A DNA stretch of 64,000 bases, taken from contig NZ_CP091851.1 in the NCBI RefSeq assembly GCF_022059845.1, positions 372,001-436,000 of the forward strand, given 5' to 3'. Every line of letters starts with the position of its first letter. Within the stretch, counting starts at the first letter, position 1. The notes under the pieces are model-generated. The model was given only the letters and a program-made list of their open reading frames with translations. It searched no databases and had not been told where the DNA came from. The stretch is from Terrirubrum flagellatum (GTDB lineage Bacteria > Pseudomonadota > Alphaproteobacteria > Rhizobiales > Beijerinckiaceae). The position numbers and the translations under genes are program-made. This document shows positions 15,403 to 24,338 of this stretch, in pieces.

Positions 15403-16302
15403 TCAATCCCCGCCGCCGCCTCCGTCGCCTCCGCCACCGCCGTCCCCTCCTCCGCTGTCTCCGCCTCCGCTGTCGCCGGCGGCGGAGTCGAAACTCGAAT
15501 CCAGCGATTCCATGCTGGCGCTCATGGAATCAAAGGCGGCGGAGTCAAACGAACTCCAGTCGAACGCGCCTGACACGTCGAGATGTTCGCCGCCTGCGCC
15601 CGATGTCGATGTATAATCCGGCGAGCTGTAATCGGAGGAGCTCGACGAAGATGAACCGCTCGATGATGAATCATACGATCCGCTGTCGGAGTTCGAACCC
15701 TGCTGCTGCCGCATGACATTGCCGAGCTGAGCCAGATGAGGTTGCAGATCGGGCACCAGCAGGATCAGGCCGCCCAGCGCCACCGCCATGGCCGCGGCCT
15801 TCTTCGGATCGGTGTCGAGAAAATCCGGAATGTCGCGCGCCTGGGCGATCATTGCCTCGAGGCGGCTGCGCTGCATCTGGCCTGATGGCGTGAGTTCGTA
15901 GCGGCGCCGCTTGAACACGAGCAGGAACGGCTTGACGACCTCCTGCATCAGGCCGCGTGCGATCAGGCTGGGCGCGACGAAATTCCTGATGAAGAGCTGG
16001 AAGTTCGAACCATATTCGCGTTTCGCATTGGCGACGAGATGCGACATCTCGACCGGTTCGACATAGCGCACCATGGCGATCAGCGAGGCCGCGTGCGGAG
16101 GCTCTCCCTGCGGTTGACCGTTCACGCGCAGCTTCACGGCCTTCATGGTCATGCCGAGCAGCTTGCGCGCGGTCTCCTCGAGCTTCAGTTTGCGCTCGGC
16201 GAGCAGGGCCATCAGCGTGACCTTCACCGCGTCGCGGCCCTGTGGCCTGTCGGGCGCGAGCAACAGCATCGCTTCGGCTGGAGACAGCGCGCTGCTGATC
16301 AT
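15403..16302 (-). CDS. Unknown protein with Ser-rich and Gly/Asp-rich C-terminus
   Basis: 299 residues. Residues 1-150 are compact and helical with basic patches. A hydrophobic stretch follows (AAAMAVALGGLILLVPDL, about 168-185). From about 200 to the end the chain is low-complexity: first Ser/Tyr/Asp (SSSSGSSSSSSSDYSS), then a tail of GGGD and GGGGGD repeats. Such tails occur in exported or membrane-anchored proteins with a TIGR04222-like layout, but no family can be named. It lies 46 bp upstream of the TfoX-like gene on the same strand. Confidence 0.55.
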   Translation of the reverse strand: MISSALSPAEAMLLLAPDRPQGRDAVKVTLMALLAERKLKLEETARKLLGMTMKAVKLRVNGQPQGEPPHAASLIAMVRYVEPVEMSHLVANAKREYGSNFQLFIRNFVAPSLIARGLMQEVVKPFLLVFKRRRYELTPSGQMQRSRLEAMIAQARDIPDFLDTDPKKAAAMAVALGGLILLVPDLQPHLAQLGNVMRQQQGSNSDSGSYDSSSSGSSSSSSSDYSSPDYTSTSGAGGEHLDVSGAFDWSSFDSAAFDSMSASMESLDSSFDSAAGDSGGGDSGGGDGGGGGDGGGGGD

Positions 16303-16402
16303 AGGACTCTCCCCGATAAGCGCGCGGCGACGCGCGCATCCGCCATCATCGCAGTCTTGCGGGGGGAGGCGAGGCGCCGCCTGTGCGTTGGCGCACAGAG
16401 CG

Positions 16403-16523
16403 GCGCTAGATCACGCCGCATTTTGATTGAATCAATCAAAATGCGGGAACGTGATCGATTCTAAAAGTTTAGAGCATGGCTATCGCGAAAAACCGGTTCC
16501 CACTTTTTCGCGCCATGCTCTAG
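16403..16523. repeat. Dispersed palindromic repeat, family 2, copy 2
   Basis: It begins GCGCTAGATCACGCCGC, contains ATTTTGATTGAATCAATCAAAAT and ends GCGCCATGCTCTAG. AGAGCATGGC and GCCATGCTCT form an inverted pair around CGCGAAAAACCGG...TTTTTCGCG, so it can fold into two successive hairpins. It lies between the Ser-rich protein gene and the TadG-like gene. Confidence 0.85.
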
Positions 16524-16531
16524 CTACGATC

Positions 16532-17839
16532 TCAGTTGGTCAGGCGCGCCTGCGCGACCGCCTTCTGGAAGAGCGCCGTCATAGCCTCCGAGACGCCCTG
16601 CGTCGGGCTCACCTCGAAATAGAGGCCGGGAGAGGCGCAAGCCTGCATGTTTGTTCCAATCTGGCTCTGGAACGGCGCGATCCAGTCATTGTACCATTTG
16701 TTGGTCGGCAGCGGCAGATAGGTTGTGTAGAGCACGGCGATCTTGACGCCGCGGTCCCTGATCGTCTTGCAATTCGCCGCCGTCAGCGGCTCCTGGCAGC
16801 GCCCGTTGGTCGTCGTCTTCGTGCAAGTCGTGGGATAATAGGCGTCGGCGACGCCGTCGGACACGAAGAAGAGAATCTTCTGCGGCGAGGCCGCCGTCGA
16901 GCCGTCGCCCGGCGCCGGAATCAACTTGTTCATCGTCGCGAGCGCGCCGTCGAGATCCGTACACTGGTCATTGTTGTAGTTCTGCTTCGGGATCGTCATC
17001 AGGTCGATGTTGTTCGACTGGCCCTTCGCCGAACTCATGTTCGATGTCAGGGAGACGACGTTAGGGGTGTTGAGCGAGGTGCAGCTCACGCCGAACGTGT
17101 TGACCGACATGCGGAACTGGCCCGAGATCGAAGCCGTCGCGTCGGCTGTGTCCATCAGGTTCTGCGTCGCGGTGCGCAGCACGTCGATGCGCATCGTTAC
17201 ATTAAGCTTTTTCGCAAGCTTGTAGTAATTCTTGGGGTCGGACAGGTCGTGACATGCGAAAGCGCATTTGTCCGACGTGTTCGCCACCATGGTGTTGATA
17301 TCGGCCGTCGTCGCGCCGACGCCCATGGACGGCGAATTGTCGAGAAGCAGATAGAAGTCGATATAGGCGGGCAGTGAAGATGACGCCGTCGCCGTGCCGG
17401 CGATCGCGATCTGCGTCATGCCGATCACGCCAAGGAAGGTCGTCGGCATCGTCGCCGTGTACTTCATGACCGCGGTGCGCACGAGCCCGTTTTCGGTCAC
17501 CTGAGCCGAGAAAGAGGCGACGGTCGCCGGCGCGATGTCAGCCGACTGAGCCCGGAAGATCGCTGTGGCGCCCTGCTGCGCGACGGCGGTCGTCTTGGTG
17601 AGCTCGTTCTTGCCGACTGCGAGAAGGGCCGCAGCATCAACGGCGGCGTCCAGCTTGGTCTTCGTCGTCGCAGCGCTGGTGTAGTCGATCGCGGCGCCGA
17701 TGCCGATCAGCAGGGGCACCGCGGTCATCGCGAACATCAGCGCAGTCGCGCCGCTTGTGTCGCGACCCCATGCGCGCGCAGCGCCGGCGATCGCGCGAAG
17801 CGCGGCGATGGCGGAGGCTGGCGACATCCTGAGCGACAT
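16532..17839 (-). CDS. TadG-like pilus-assembly/vWA protein
   Basis: 435 residues. The N-terminal RDTSGATALMFAMTAVPLLIG (about residues 27-47) is the TadE/TadG-type prepilin-like hydrophobic helix that anchors the protein in the inner membrane. A von Willebrand A domain follows with a MIDAS motif DNSPSMG (about 167-173). Cysteines are numerous in the periplasmic part (CAFACHD, CTSL, CTDL), suggesting disulphides. No other tad genes are nearby, so it is an orphan. Its role may be surface adhesion or envelope maintenance rather than pilus assembly. Confidence 0.78.
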   Translation of the reverse strand: MSLRMSPASAIAALRAIAGAARAWGRDTSGATALMFAMTAVPLLIGIGAAIDYTSAATTKTKLDAAVDAAALLAVGKNELTKTTAVAQQGATAIFRAQSADIAPATVASFSAQVTENGLVRTAVMKYTATMPTTFLGVIGMTQIAIAGTATASSSLPAYIDFYLLLDNSPSMGVGATTADINTMVANTSDKCAFACHDLSDPKNYYKLAKKLNVTMRIDVLRTATQNLMDTADATASISGQFRMSVNTFGVSCTSLNTPNVVSLTSNMSSAKGQSNNIDLMTIPKQNYNNDQCTDLDGALATMNKLIPAPGDGSTAASPQKILFFVSDGVADAYYPTTCTKTTTNGRCQEPLTAANCKTIRDRGVKIAVLYTTYLPLPTNKWYNDWIAPFQSQIGTNMQACASPGLYFEVSPTQGVSEAMTALFQKAVAQARLTN

Positions 17840-17979
17840 GAACCGGTCCGGTCAACGAATGGATCGGCACGGATTGCCTTGAATCCCTCTAATGTTTTGC
17901 AAATTGCATCGCAGAAAGAGGCGCCTTTCCGGGCGATGGTTACGGGAAAGTTTCCGAGGCTGCTGAAAGTTGAATCAAG

Positions 17980-18000
17980 GCCTCCCGCCGCCGGGGAGGC
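17980..18000 (-). terminator. Hairpin after the 695-residue membrane protein gene
   Basis: GCCTCCC/GGGAGGC stem of 7 bp, 5 bases past the stop at 18005. It is followed on the minus strand by CTTGATTC, a poor T-tract, so termination is probable but weak. Confidence 0.4.
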
Positions 18001-18004
18001 GCGG

Positions 18005-20092
18005 TCAGGCGCGCTGCTGGCGGTTCAATCGTCCGCCTTCGCCGAGCCAGGCGCCGACCAGCAGCGAGGCGAGCAGGAGCAGTCCGGCGAGGCCCACGAA
18101 AACAGGCCATACGGCGACGCCGCGCACGATCGACTGGTCGTTGGCGCGCAGGCCGATCGAATCCGAGGCCGCATAGCGGGTCGCGCCGCGCATCATGACG
18201 ATGTTCGGAATGCGCAGCGCATCGCCGCGCTCGACCAGCCGGCGCGAGGAGCCGCCTGTCGCCTCGGCGATCGGCCGCAGCAACTCGGTGGTGCTCAGAA
18301 CGTCGCGCCATTCGCGCGGATTCTCCGGCCCCACGCCGACGAAGGCGGTCAGCTTGTCGTCGGCGATGCGGTGCAGGCCGATCTCGTCGGTGTCGATGAC
18401 GGCCTGGAAGCGGCCGGGCTGGGCTTCCTTCAATTCGATGATCTTCTGCCGCCCGCCCGGGCTGGTCAGCATGACGGGCGCGGCCTTGTCGGCCATTGTC
18501 TGCCGCTCGATGGTGATGGCGCGGCCGCGGGCCGATCCGCGTAGCGCCTCCTCATCGAGCTGCGGCTCCTTCATCAGCCAGTGCGAGACGCGGCGCAGCA
18601 TCTCGAGATGCGGCCCGCCGGCGCGGAAATTGCGCGCCCAGAGCCAGGCGTGATCGGACAGGATCACCGCGACGCGGCCCTTCTCCTCGCGCGACAGCAC
18701 CATCACGGGGCGATCCTGCGGCCCGCCCATCACGGTCGCGCCGCCCTGGGCGCGCGCCGAGACCAATCTCAGCCATTCGGACCAGGTGGGCGGCTCGGTT
18801 TCGCCGCCGGGAAGATCGCGGGTCACGGGGTGGCGACGGCCGAGATCGGTGATGCGGGCGAGATAGGGCTCCTCGATCACGCGTCCGTCCGGGCGCGCCG
18901 GCAGCACCTGCACGAGAGGCGTCGTCGCGAGGCTGGCGTTGCTGGCGAATTCGGGGCCGGCCGCCACCATCACCGCGCCGCCGTCGCGGACATAACGGAC
19001 GATATTGTCGAAGTAGAGCCGCGGCAGGATCGACTGGTTGGCGTAGCGATCGAAAATGATCAGGTCGAATTCCTTGATCTTGTCGCCGAACAACTCGCGC
19101 GTCGGAAAGGCGATGAGCGACAATTCGTTGATCGGCGTGCTGTCCTGCTTCTCTGGCGGACGCAGGATGGTGAAATGCACCAGCTCGACATTGGCGTCCG
19201 ACTTGAGAAGATTGCGCCAGGTGCGCTCGCCGGCGTGCGGCTCGCCGGAGACGAGCAGCACGCGCAATTTCTCGCGCACGCCTTCGATCGTGACGACGGC
19301 GCGATTGTTCGCCGTGGTGAGTTCGTTCGGCGCCGGCGCGACCTCGAGTTCGACGACGTTGGCGCCGCCATGCTCGATGCGGATCGGCACGCGCACGATC
19401 TGGCCGATCGCGACATCCATCTCGCTGAGCGGCGCGCCGTCGCGCATCACCTTCATGCGGGCTGGAGCGCCAGGATTTGAATCCATCACGCGCACGCGGA
19501 TCGCTTGCTCGCGGCCGACGATGCCGAATTTTGGCGCCTCGACGAGTTCGATGCGGCGGTCGCGCTCATTGGCGCGGCCAGTGATCAAAGCATGCAGCGG
19601 CGCCTTGAAAGGAAGGTCGGAGGCGTTGAGCGGAATATCATGCGCGACGCCATCAGTGATCATGATCGCGCCGGCGACGCGGTTCGAAGCGACGTCGGCG
19701 AGACCAGCTTGCAGCGCCGCGAACAGACGCGTGCCGTCAGCGCCGCCATCGAGATCATTCACTTCGATGACGCGGCTTTCGAGGCCGGGCGTCGAGTCGA
19801 TGCGGCGCTTCAATTCAGCGAGCGTATTCTGCGTTTCCTCGGCGCGGCCGGCGATGCGGTTCGACGCGGATTTGTCGACGACGACAGCGACGACGTCCTT
19901 GATCGGATCGCGCTCCTCCTTGCGCAGGGAGGGATCGCCGAGCGCGATCAGGCAGGCGGCGAGCGCGAGCGCCCGCAGCACGCCGGTCGCGCGCTTCAAT
20001 GCGATCGCGGCGATGGCCGCGATAACGGTCGCAATCGCGAGAGCCGTGAAGAGCGATGTCGGAATGAGCGGCGCGAAGGAAATATTCCACAT
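18005..20092 (-). CDS. Membrane protein with vWA/GATase-like extracytoplasmic domain (moxR cluster)
   Basis: 695 residues. Two N-terminal membrane helices (about 10-30 and 38-55) are followed by a large domain with VVAVVVDKSASN, a degenerate MIDAS motif (D-x-S-x-S), and a glutamine-amidotransferase-like segment (FDLIIFDRYANQ, GGAVMVAAGPEF). A final helix near 665-685 (WPVFVGLAGLLLLASLLVGAWL) anchors the C-terminus. It is the last gene of the moxR-DUF58-BatA/DUF4159 operon. Such clusters are thought to assemble or protect envelope complexes; the substrate is unknown. Confidence 0.72.
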   Translation of the reverse strand: MWNISFAPLIPTSLFTALAIATVIAAIAAIALKRATGVLRALALAACLIALGDPSLRKEERDPIKDVVAVVVDKSASNRIAGRAEETQNTLAELKRRIDSTPGLESRVIEVNDLDGGADGTRLFAALQAGLADVASNRVAGAIMITDGVAHDIPLNASDLPFKAPLHALITGRANERDRRIELVEAPKFGIVGREQAIRVRVMDSNPGAPARMKVMRDGAPLSEMDVAIGQIVRVPIRIEHGGANVVELEVAPAPNELTTANNRAVVTIEGVREKLRVLLVSGEPHAGERTWRNLLKSDANVELVHFTILRPPEKQDSTPINELSLIAFPTRELFGDKIKEFDLIIFDRYANQSILPRLYFDNIVRYVRDGGAVMVAAGPEFASNASLATTPLVQVLPARPDGRVIEEPYLARITDLGRRHPVTRDLPGGETEPPTWSEWLRLVSARAQGGATVMGGPQDRPVMVLSREEKGRVAVILSDHAWLWARNFRAGGPHLEMLRRVSHWLMKEPQLDEEALRGSARGRAITIERQTMADKAAPVMLTSPGGRQKIIELKEAQPGRFQAVIDTDEIGLHRIADDKLTAFVGVGPENPREWRDVLSTTELLRPIAEATGGSSRRLVERGDALRIPNIVMMRGATRYAASDSIGLRANDQSIVRGVAVWPVFVGLAGLLLLASLLVGAWLGEGGRLNRQQRA

Positions 20093-20159
20093 GCTACAGC
20101 GCCTTCATGTCCGGCCGCTGCGCGCAGGGAACGGCGATGATCGGGCTGATGTTTGCTTT

Positions 20160-20262
20160 GCCCCTCACCCGGCCGTCGCTACGCGCCGTCCACCCTCTCC
20201 CCGCTTCAGCGGGGAGAGGGAAAGCGCGGCGCGCGTCAGCGCAGCCGCGCAGGGTGAGGGGC
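20160..20262. repeat. Nested palindromic repeat between two genes of the moxR operon
   Basis: The outer arms GCCCCTCACCC (20160-20170) and GGGTGAGGGGC (20252-20262) are exact complements. Inside them CCCTCTCCCCGC (20193-20204) and GCGGGGAGAGGG (20209-20220) pair across a TTCA loop. This CCTCACCC...CTCTCCCCG type is widespread in Alphaproteobacteria. In the mRNA it would form a long stem between the BatA/DUF4159 gene and the 695-residue protein gene. Confidence 0.8.
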
Positions 20263-20272
20263 GAAACGACGC

Positions 20273-23095
20273 TCACTGTCCCAGCCTTTCAAGCAGGGCC
20301 GGCACATGGACCTGATCCGCCTTGTAATTTCCGGTCAGCACATAGAGCACGATGTTGACGCCGCCGCGCAGCGCCATTTCACGCTGGCGATTGTCAGAGC
20401 CGGAGATGGGATAAAGCGGCTCGCCGCGCCGGTTCGTCGCCCAGGCGGCGGCGAGATCATTGCCGGTGATGATGATTGGCGACACGCCGTCGCCGGCGCG
20501 CGCGGGCCTGCGGCCGTCTTCCGCCGCCGGCGGCAGCGCCTCGATCCAGGTCTGGCCGCCGTCATAGCGGCCAGGGAAATGATCGATGAGATAGAACGCC
20601 TTGGTGATCACATGGTCGCGCGGCACGGGTTCGAGTTCGGGAATGTCGAGCCCGCCGAGGATTTTGCGCAGAAGCTGGTTTTCCGGCGTCTGCGAGCCCG
20701 GACGCGAACTTAGCGAGTCGCGCGTGTCGAAGAGAACCGTGCCGCCATTCTTCATAAAGGCGTCGAGCTTGCGGATCTGCGCCTCGATCGGCGCCGGCCG
20801 ACCCGCAACGATCGGCCAGTAAAGCAGCGGGAACACGGAGAGATCGTCGCGATCGAGATCGACGCCGACGGGTTCGCCGGGATCGAGCGCGGTGCGCGCG
20901 GTGAGAGCCTGCGTCAATCCATAGAGGCCGGCGCGGCTCGCTTCGTCGGCGGCGGAGTCGCCGGTGACGACATAGGCGAGACGGGTGACGAGCGCGGCGT
21001 CGATGTCGCGTTTGGGAATCGGCGCCGGAGTTGTCTGGGAAGGCGCAGCGGGCGGCGTTTGCGCGAATGCGTCATTGCGCGGCGCGGCGGCGATCATCGC
21101 CAACGCGACAAGAGCGGCGGCGACGGCCGGACGGCGCACGCGCGCGAACGCGCCGGACAGCCACAGCGTCGCGATCGTGTCGAGGATCAGGCCGATGAGC
21201 GCGGCGACAAGCAGCCAGGGCCTGAGATCGATCGGGCGCACGGTTTCGATCGTGCTCGTCGCCACGCCGGCGGGCGCGGATTCAAGCGTTGCGATCTTGT
21301 CGCCGAAGCGCAGCGCGTTCACCGCCAGCGGATCATCGGCCGAGCCGTAGAAGCCCGGGGGATAATCGGCGGTCGCATGTTCGGCGTAGTTCACGGGGGC
21401 GGGCTTTGCCGTTGCAGGCGGAGCGCGGAAACGGCCTTCGCCGTCGAGCGTGCGCAGCGGCGGCAGCGTCGCATTCGTCGCGGCATTCGATGTGGTCGTT
21501 GCGGTGCGCGTCGCATCGACGGCGGCGGGCGACATGTTGACCAGCGTGCGCATCATGTCGACGAACAGGCCCGACAGCGGCAGGCTCGACCAGGACGTGT
21601 CGGCGGTGACATGGAACAACGCGATCGCGCCCTTGCCGCGCGTTTCTCCGGTGACAACAGGCGTTCCGTCCGACAGCGCGGCCCAGGTGCGCGGCGCGAG
21701 CGAAAGATCAGGCTCGGCGAGAATCTGGCGTGTGACGGAGACTTCCGCCGGCGGCTTCAGCGTCTTGAACGGGCTCTGATCGCCGAAGGGCGCCAATGTC
21801 TTTGGCGTCTCCCATGACAAGGTGCCGCCAAGCGTGCGGCCGCCGCGGCGCAAGCGCACCGGCACGAGATCGTCATTCGCCGCGGCGAGACGCGTGCCGG
21901 CGAAGCGGATCAGCACGCCGCCTTCCTCGACGAAGCGCTGGAGATCATCATGCGCCTGGCCGGTGAGCGCGCCGACATCGGCGAGGATCACGACGGATGG
22001 CTTTTCCGGCAGCAGACTCGCCAGCGCTTCGGCCGGACCGCCGCGGCCTTCGCGCACTTCCGCGAAAGGGCTCAGCGCGCGCGTGAGATAATAGGTCGGC
22101 GCCAAAAGCGGCTGCGACGTGTCGGTCGTGCCGCCGGACACGACGGCGACGCGGCGGCGGCGCTGCGATCCATCGAGCAGCGACACGGCGCCGGCGGAGG
22201 CTTCGTCGAGGATTTCGACGCGCGCCACCTGATTGCGCAATTCGAGCGGCAGATCGATCGGCGCCGTCGTTTCGAGCTCCTCATTCTTGAAGCTCGCGCG
22301 CCCTTCGCCAAGCGGCAGGCCCTTCTTGTCGAGCGCGCGCAGCAGCGCTTCGCCGCGCGCGGCGAGATCGGCGCGCAGGACGCGGACATTCAATCCGCTC
22401 GCGCCATTGTCGACGCCGGCCAAAGCGCGCGTCGCAACCGTCGGCTGGCGGCTGATTTCGATCGTGCGGCCGCTTGTCCTCTTCGCGAGTTCGGCCATCA
22501 GGGGATCAGGCGATTGCGTCGACAGCCCGTCGGCGATCCAGACGACGCCCATGTCGGGCTGGCGATCGAGGAATTGCGCGATGCGCCCCGCATGGGCGCC
22601 GCGCTCGGGCAAATGCGGCTGCGGCTGCAATCCGCGCAATTTTTCGAGCGCCTGTCCGGCGTCGCCAAGCGACGGCTCCTGTGCGAGGTCGGCGGTCGCG
22701 ACCAGCGCCACGGCGCGGCCCCGCGCCTGCGCCGACACGAGCGTCTGCTCCGCGGCGGCGACGCGCTGGCGCCAGTCGGGCGCGGACGGCCAGCCATTGT
22801 CGATGATGAGCAGCAGCGGACCATCCGATGAGATGACGGCGCGGCGCGCGTTCCACACCGGCGCGGCGAGCGCGAGAATCAAAGCCGCAGCGACTCCAAG
22901 CCGCAGCGCCAACAGCCACCAGGGCGTGCGCGCGACGGTTTCCTTCTCCGGCAGCAGATCGAGCAGGATGCGCAGCGGCGGAAAATCGACGCGGCGCGGA
23001 CGCGGCGGCGTCACCTTGAGCAGCCAGTAGAGCGCCGGCAATGCGGCGAGCGCGGCGAGGGTAAGCGGCGCGGAGAAGGCGAGGCTTCCGATCAT
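20273..23095 (-). CDS. BatA/DUF4159 fusion membrane protein
   Basis: 940 residues from ATG 23095. Residues 1-85 are the aerotolerance-regulator (BatA) N-terminal double-membrane region (SAPLTLAALAALPALYWLLK...PWWLLALRLGVAAALILALAAPVW). A vWA-like domain follows (LLLIIDNGWPSAPDW), without a full MIDAS. Two helices near 620-670 precede a C-terminal DUF4159 domain (about 710-940, with FPLLYWPIVAGRP and GGTVLFDTRDS). An in-frame ATG at 23320 lies inside a mobile element and is not the real start. The MITE ends 4 bp upstream of the true ATG and displaces the native binding site. It acts in the inner membrane with MoxR and the DUF58 protein. Confidence 0.82.
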   Translation of the reverse strand: MIGSLAFSAPLTLAALAALPALYWLLKVTPPRPRRVDFPPLRILLDLLPEKETVARTPWWLLALRLGVAAALILALAAPVWNARRAVISSDGPLLLIIDNGWPSAPDWRQRVAAAEQTLVSAQARGRAVALVATADLAQEPSLGDAGQALEKLRGLQPQPHLPERGAHAGRIAQFLDRQPDMGVVWIADGLSTQSPDPLMAELAKRTSGRTIEISRQPTVATRALAGVDNGASGLNVRVLRADLAARGEALLRALDKKGLPLGEGRASFKNEELETTAPIDLPLELRNQVARVEILDEASAGAVSLLDGSQRRRRVAVVSGGTTDTSQPLLAPTYYLTRALSPFAEVREGRGGPAEALASLLPEKPSVVILADVGALTGQAHDDLQRFVEEGGVLIRFAGTRLAAANDDLVPVRLRRGGRTLGGTLSWETPKTLAPFGDQSPFKTLKPPAEVSVTRQILAEPDLSLAPRTWAALSDGTPVVTGETRGKGAIALFHVTADTSWSSLPLSGLFVDMMRTLVNMSPAAVDATRTATTTSNAATNATLPPLRTLDGEGRFRAPPATAKPAPVNYAEHATADYPPGFYGSADDPLAVNALRFGDKIATLESAPAGVATSTIETVRPIDLRPWLLVAALIGLILDTIATLWLSGAFARVRRPAVAAALVALAMIAAAPRNDAFAQTPPAAPSQTTPAPIPKRDIDAALVTRLAYVVTGDSAADEASRAGLYGLTQALTARTALDPGEPVGVDLDRDDLSVFPLLYWPIVAGRPAPIEAQIRKLDAFMKNGGTVLFDTRDSLSSRPGSQTPENQLLRKILGGLDIPELEPVPRDHVITKAFYLIDHFPGRYDGGQTWIEALPPAAEDGRRPARAGDGVSPIIITGNDLAAAWATNRRGEPLYPISGSDNRQREMALRGGVNIVLYVLTGNYKADQVHVPALLERLGQ

Positions 23096-23102
23096 GCGCT
23101 CA

Positions 23103-23371
23103 GAGCCTGTTTGGGAATTCGGATGGGGCTGCGCTGCAGCCGATTTTCGTCGCTCCGGCAGGAGCCGGCCGAAGCAGCGTATCGGGGATACGGTCGAGGC
23201 CGGCGACGAACCGGGCGGCGAAAAGCGGCGCAGTCCTCCGGATTGAGCGGCGAACGACGCCTGATGCGTCGGAAGGCTCGCCAATGTCGCCAGACATTGG
23301 CTTCGCCTCCCTCCTGTCATCCGTCCGTTCGTCGCTCAACGCAGCCTCCATCCCAATTCCCAAACAGGCTC
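23103..23371. mobile_element. MITE-like element, IS5 family-type ends, copy 1 (269 bp)
   Basis: The terminal inverted repeats GAGCCTGTTTGGGAATT and AATTCCCAAACAGGCTC are flanked by a direct TCA at 23100-23102 and 23372-23374. A second copy at 62735-63001 has TTA duplications. A 3-bp T-N-A target and GAGCCTGTTTGG ends are features of the IS1031/IS427 groups of IS5. It contains no transposase, so it would need one in trans. The inserted TCA duplicates the TGA stop of the DUF58 gene, and the element sits 4 bp upstream of the BatA/DUF4159 start. Confidence 0.82.
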
Positions 23372-24283
23372 TCAGGCTCTCCTGCCGGCGGCGATCCGGC
23401 CGATGACGCCGATCAGCGCTTCCGACGCCTGCCGATCGGTGCGGTGAACCGTGTAGGACCAGCCGCGACGGCGGCAGCATTCTCGGATGACGTCGCGATG
23501 CTGTTCGAGCCGCGCGAGATAGCGTCGGCGAAATTCGGTCGCGTCGCCGATGCGGAGTTTGGCGCCGACTTCGAGATCGAACATCTCGACATGGCCGGAA
23601 TAGGGGAAGGTTTCCTCGATCGGATCGGCGATGATCAGCACGTGGCCGCGCGCGCCGCGCGCCGAAATCGTCTCGATCGCGCGGGTGATTTCGTCGGCCG
23701 GCGCGAGCAGGTCGCCGATGACGACGGCTTCCGACAATTGCGGAAGAGTCACGGGCGGCGGCGCGTCAGCCGCACCGGCGTCATGAGCGACCGCCATCGC
23801 CTGCGCGAGTTTCTCGATGATGCTGCGCGAGGCCGATGCGGCCGGACCGCCGAGCAGCCCGACGCGTTCGCCGGCGCGCACCAGCATGTCGGCGAGCGCC
23901 AATCCAACGATCAGCGCGCGATCGATCTTCGCGACCTGCGCGAGCTTCGACTGGAAGCCCATCGAGGCCGACATGTCGATCCACAGCGCGATCGTGTGCG
24001 CGGCTTCCCATTCGCGCTCGCGCACGAAGGCGCGATCGTCGCGCGCGGAGCGGCGCCAGTCGATGCGGCTCGACGGCTCGCCTGAAGTGAACGGACGAAA
24101 CTGCCAGAAATTCTCTCCGACGCCGGCGCGGCGACGGCCATGCGCGCCATGCGCCGTGGCTGTGGCGACGCGACGCGCTTCCAGAACGATGCGTGGAATT
24201 CGTGCTGCAAGATCGAGGGCGCCTTCCGCATGGCGGCGGTGAACCGCCCGCTCGTCCGGGGCCAGAACTTCGGCGTCCGCCAC
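23372..24283 (-). CDS. DUF58 family protein
   Basis: 303 residues. The DUF58 core EPSSRIDWRRSARDD (about 90-105) is followed by a vWA-like strand ALWIDMSASMGF with a D-x-S-x-S MIDAS. There are no membrane helices, so it is cytoplasmic or peripheral. It lies 55 bp after moxR. Its stop TGA (23372-23374) is one copy of the target duplication of the MITE; before insertion the next gene began only 4 bp after this stop. DUF58 proteins partner with MoxR ATPases. Confidence 0.85.
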   Translation of the reverse strand: MADAEVLAPDERAVHRRHAEGALDLAARIPRIVLEARRVATATAHGAHGRRRAGVGENFWQFRPFTSGEPSSRIDWRRSARDDRAFVREREWEAAHTIALWIDMSASMGFQSKLAQVAKIDRALIVGLALADMLVRAGERVGLLGGPAASASRSIIEKLAQAMAVAHDAGAADAPPPVTLPQLSEAVVIGDLLAPADEITRAIETISARGARGHVLIIADPIEETFPYSGHVEMFDLEVGAKLRIGDATEFRRRYLARLEQHRDVIRECCRRRGWSYTVHRTDRQASEALIGVIGRIAAGRRA

Positions 24284-24338
24284 TAAAAACCTATCCTTCT
24301 CAAATTCGAACGGCGCTCTTCAGCGCGTCCAGTCTCCA

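Noticed and set aside
15385-15412. GGGGTTCAATCCCC, looking like a tRNA T-arm
   Set aside because: No acceptor, D- or anticodon arm surrounds it, and it lies at the 3' end of a coding sequence.
23096-23320. N-terminal extension of the BatA/DUF4159 protein to ATG 23320
   Set aside because: The extension is translated from the MITE and is repeated in copy 2, so it is not part of the protein family.
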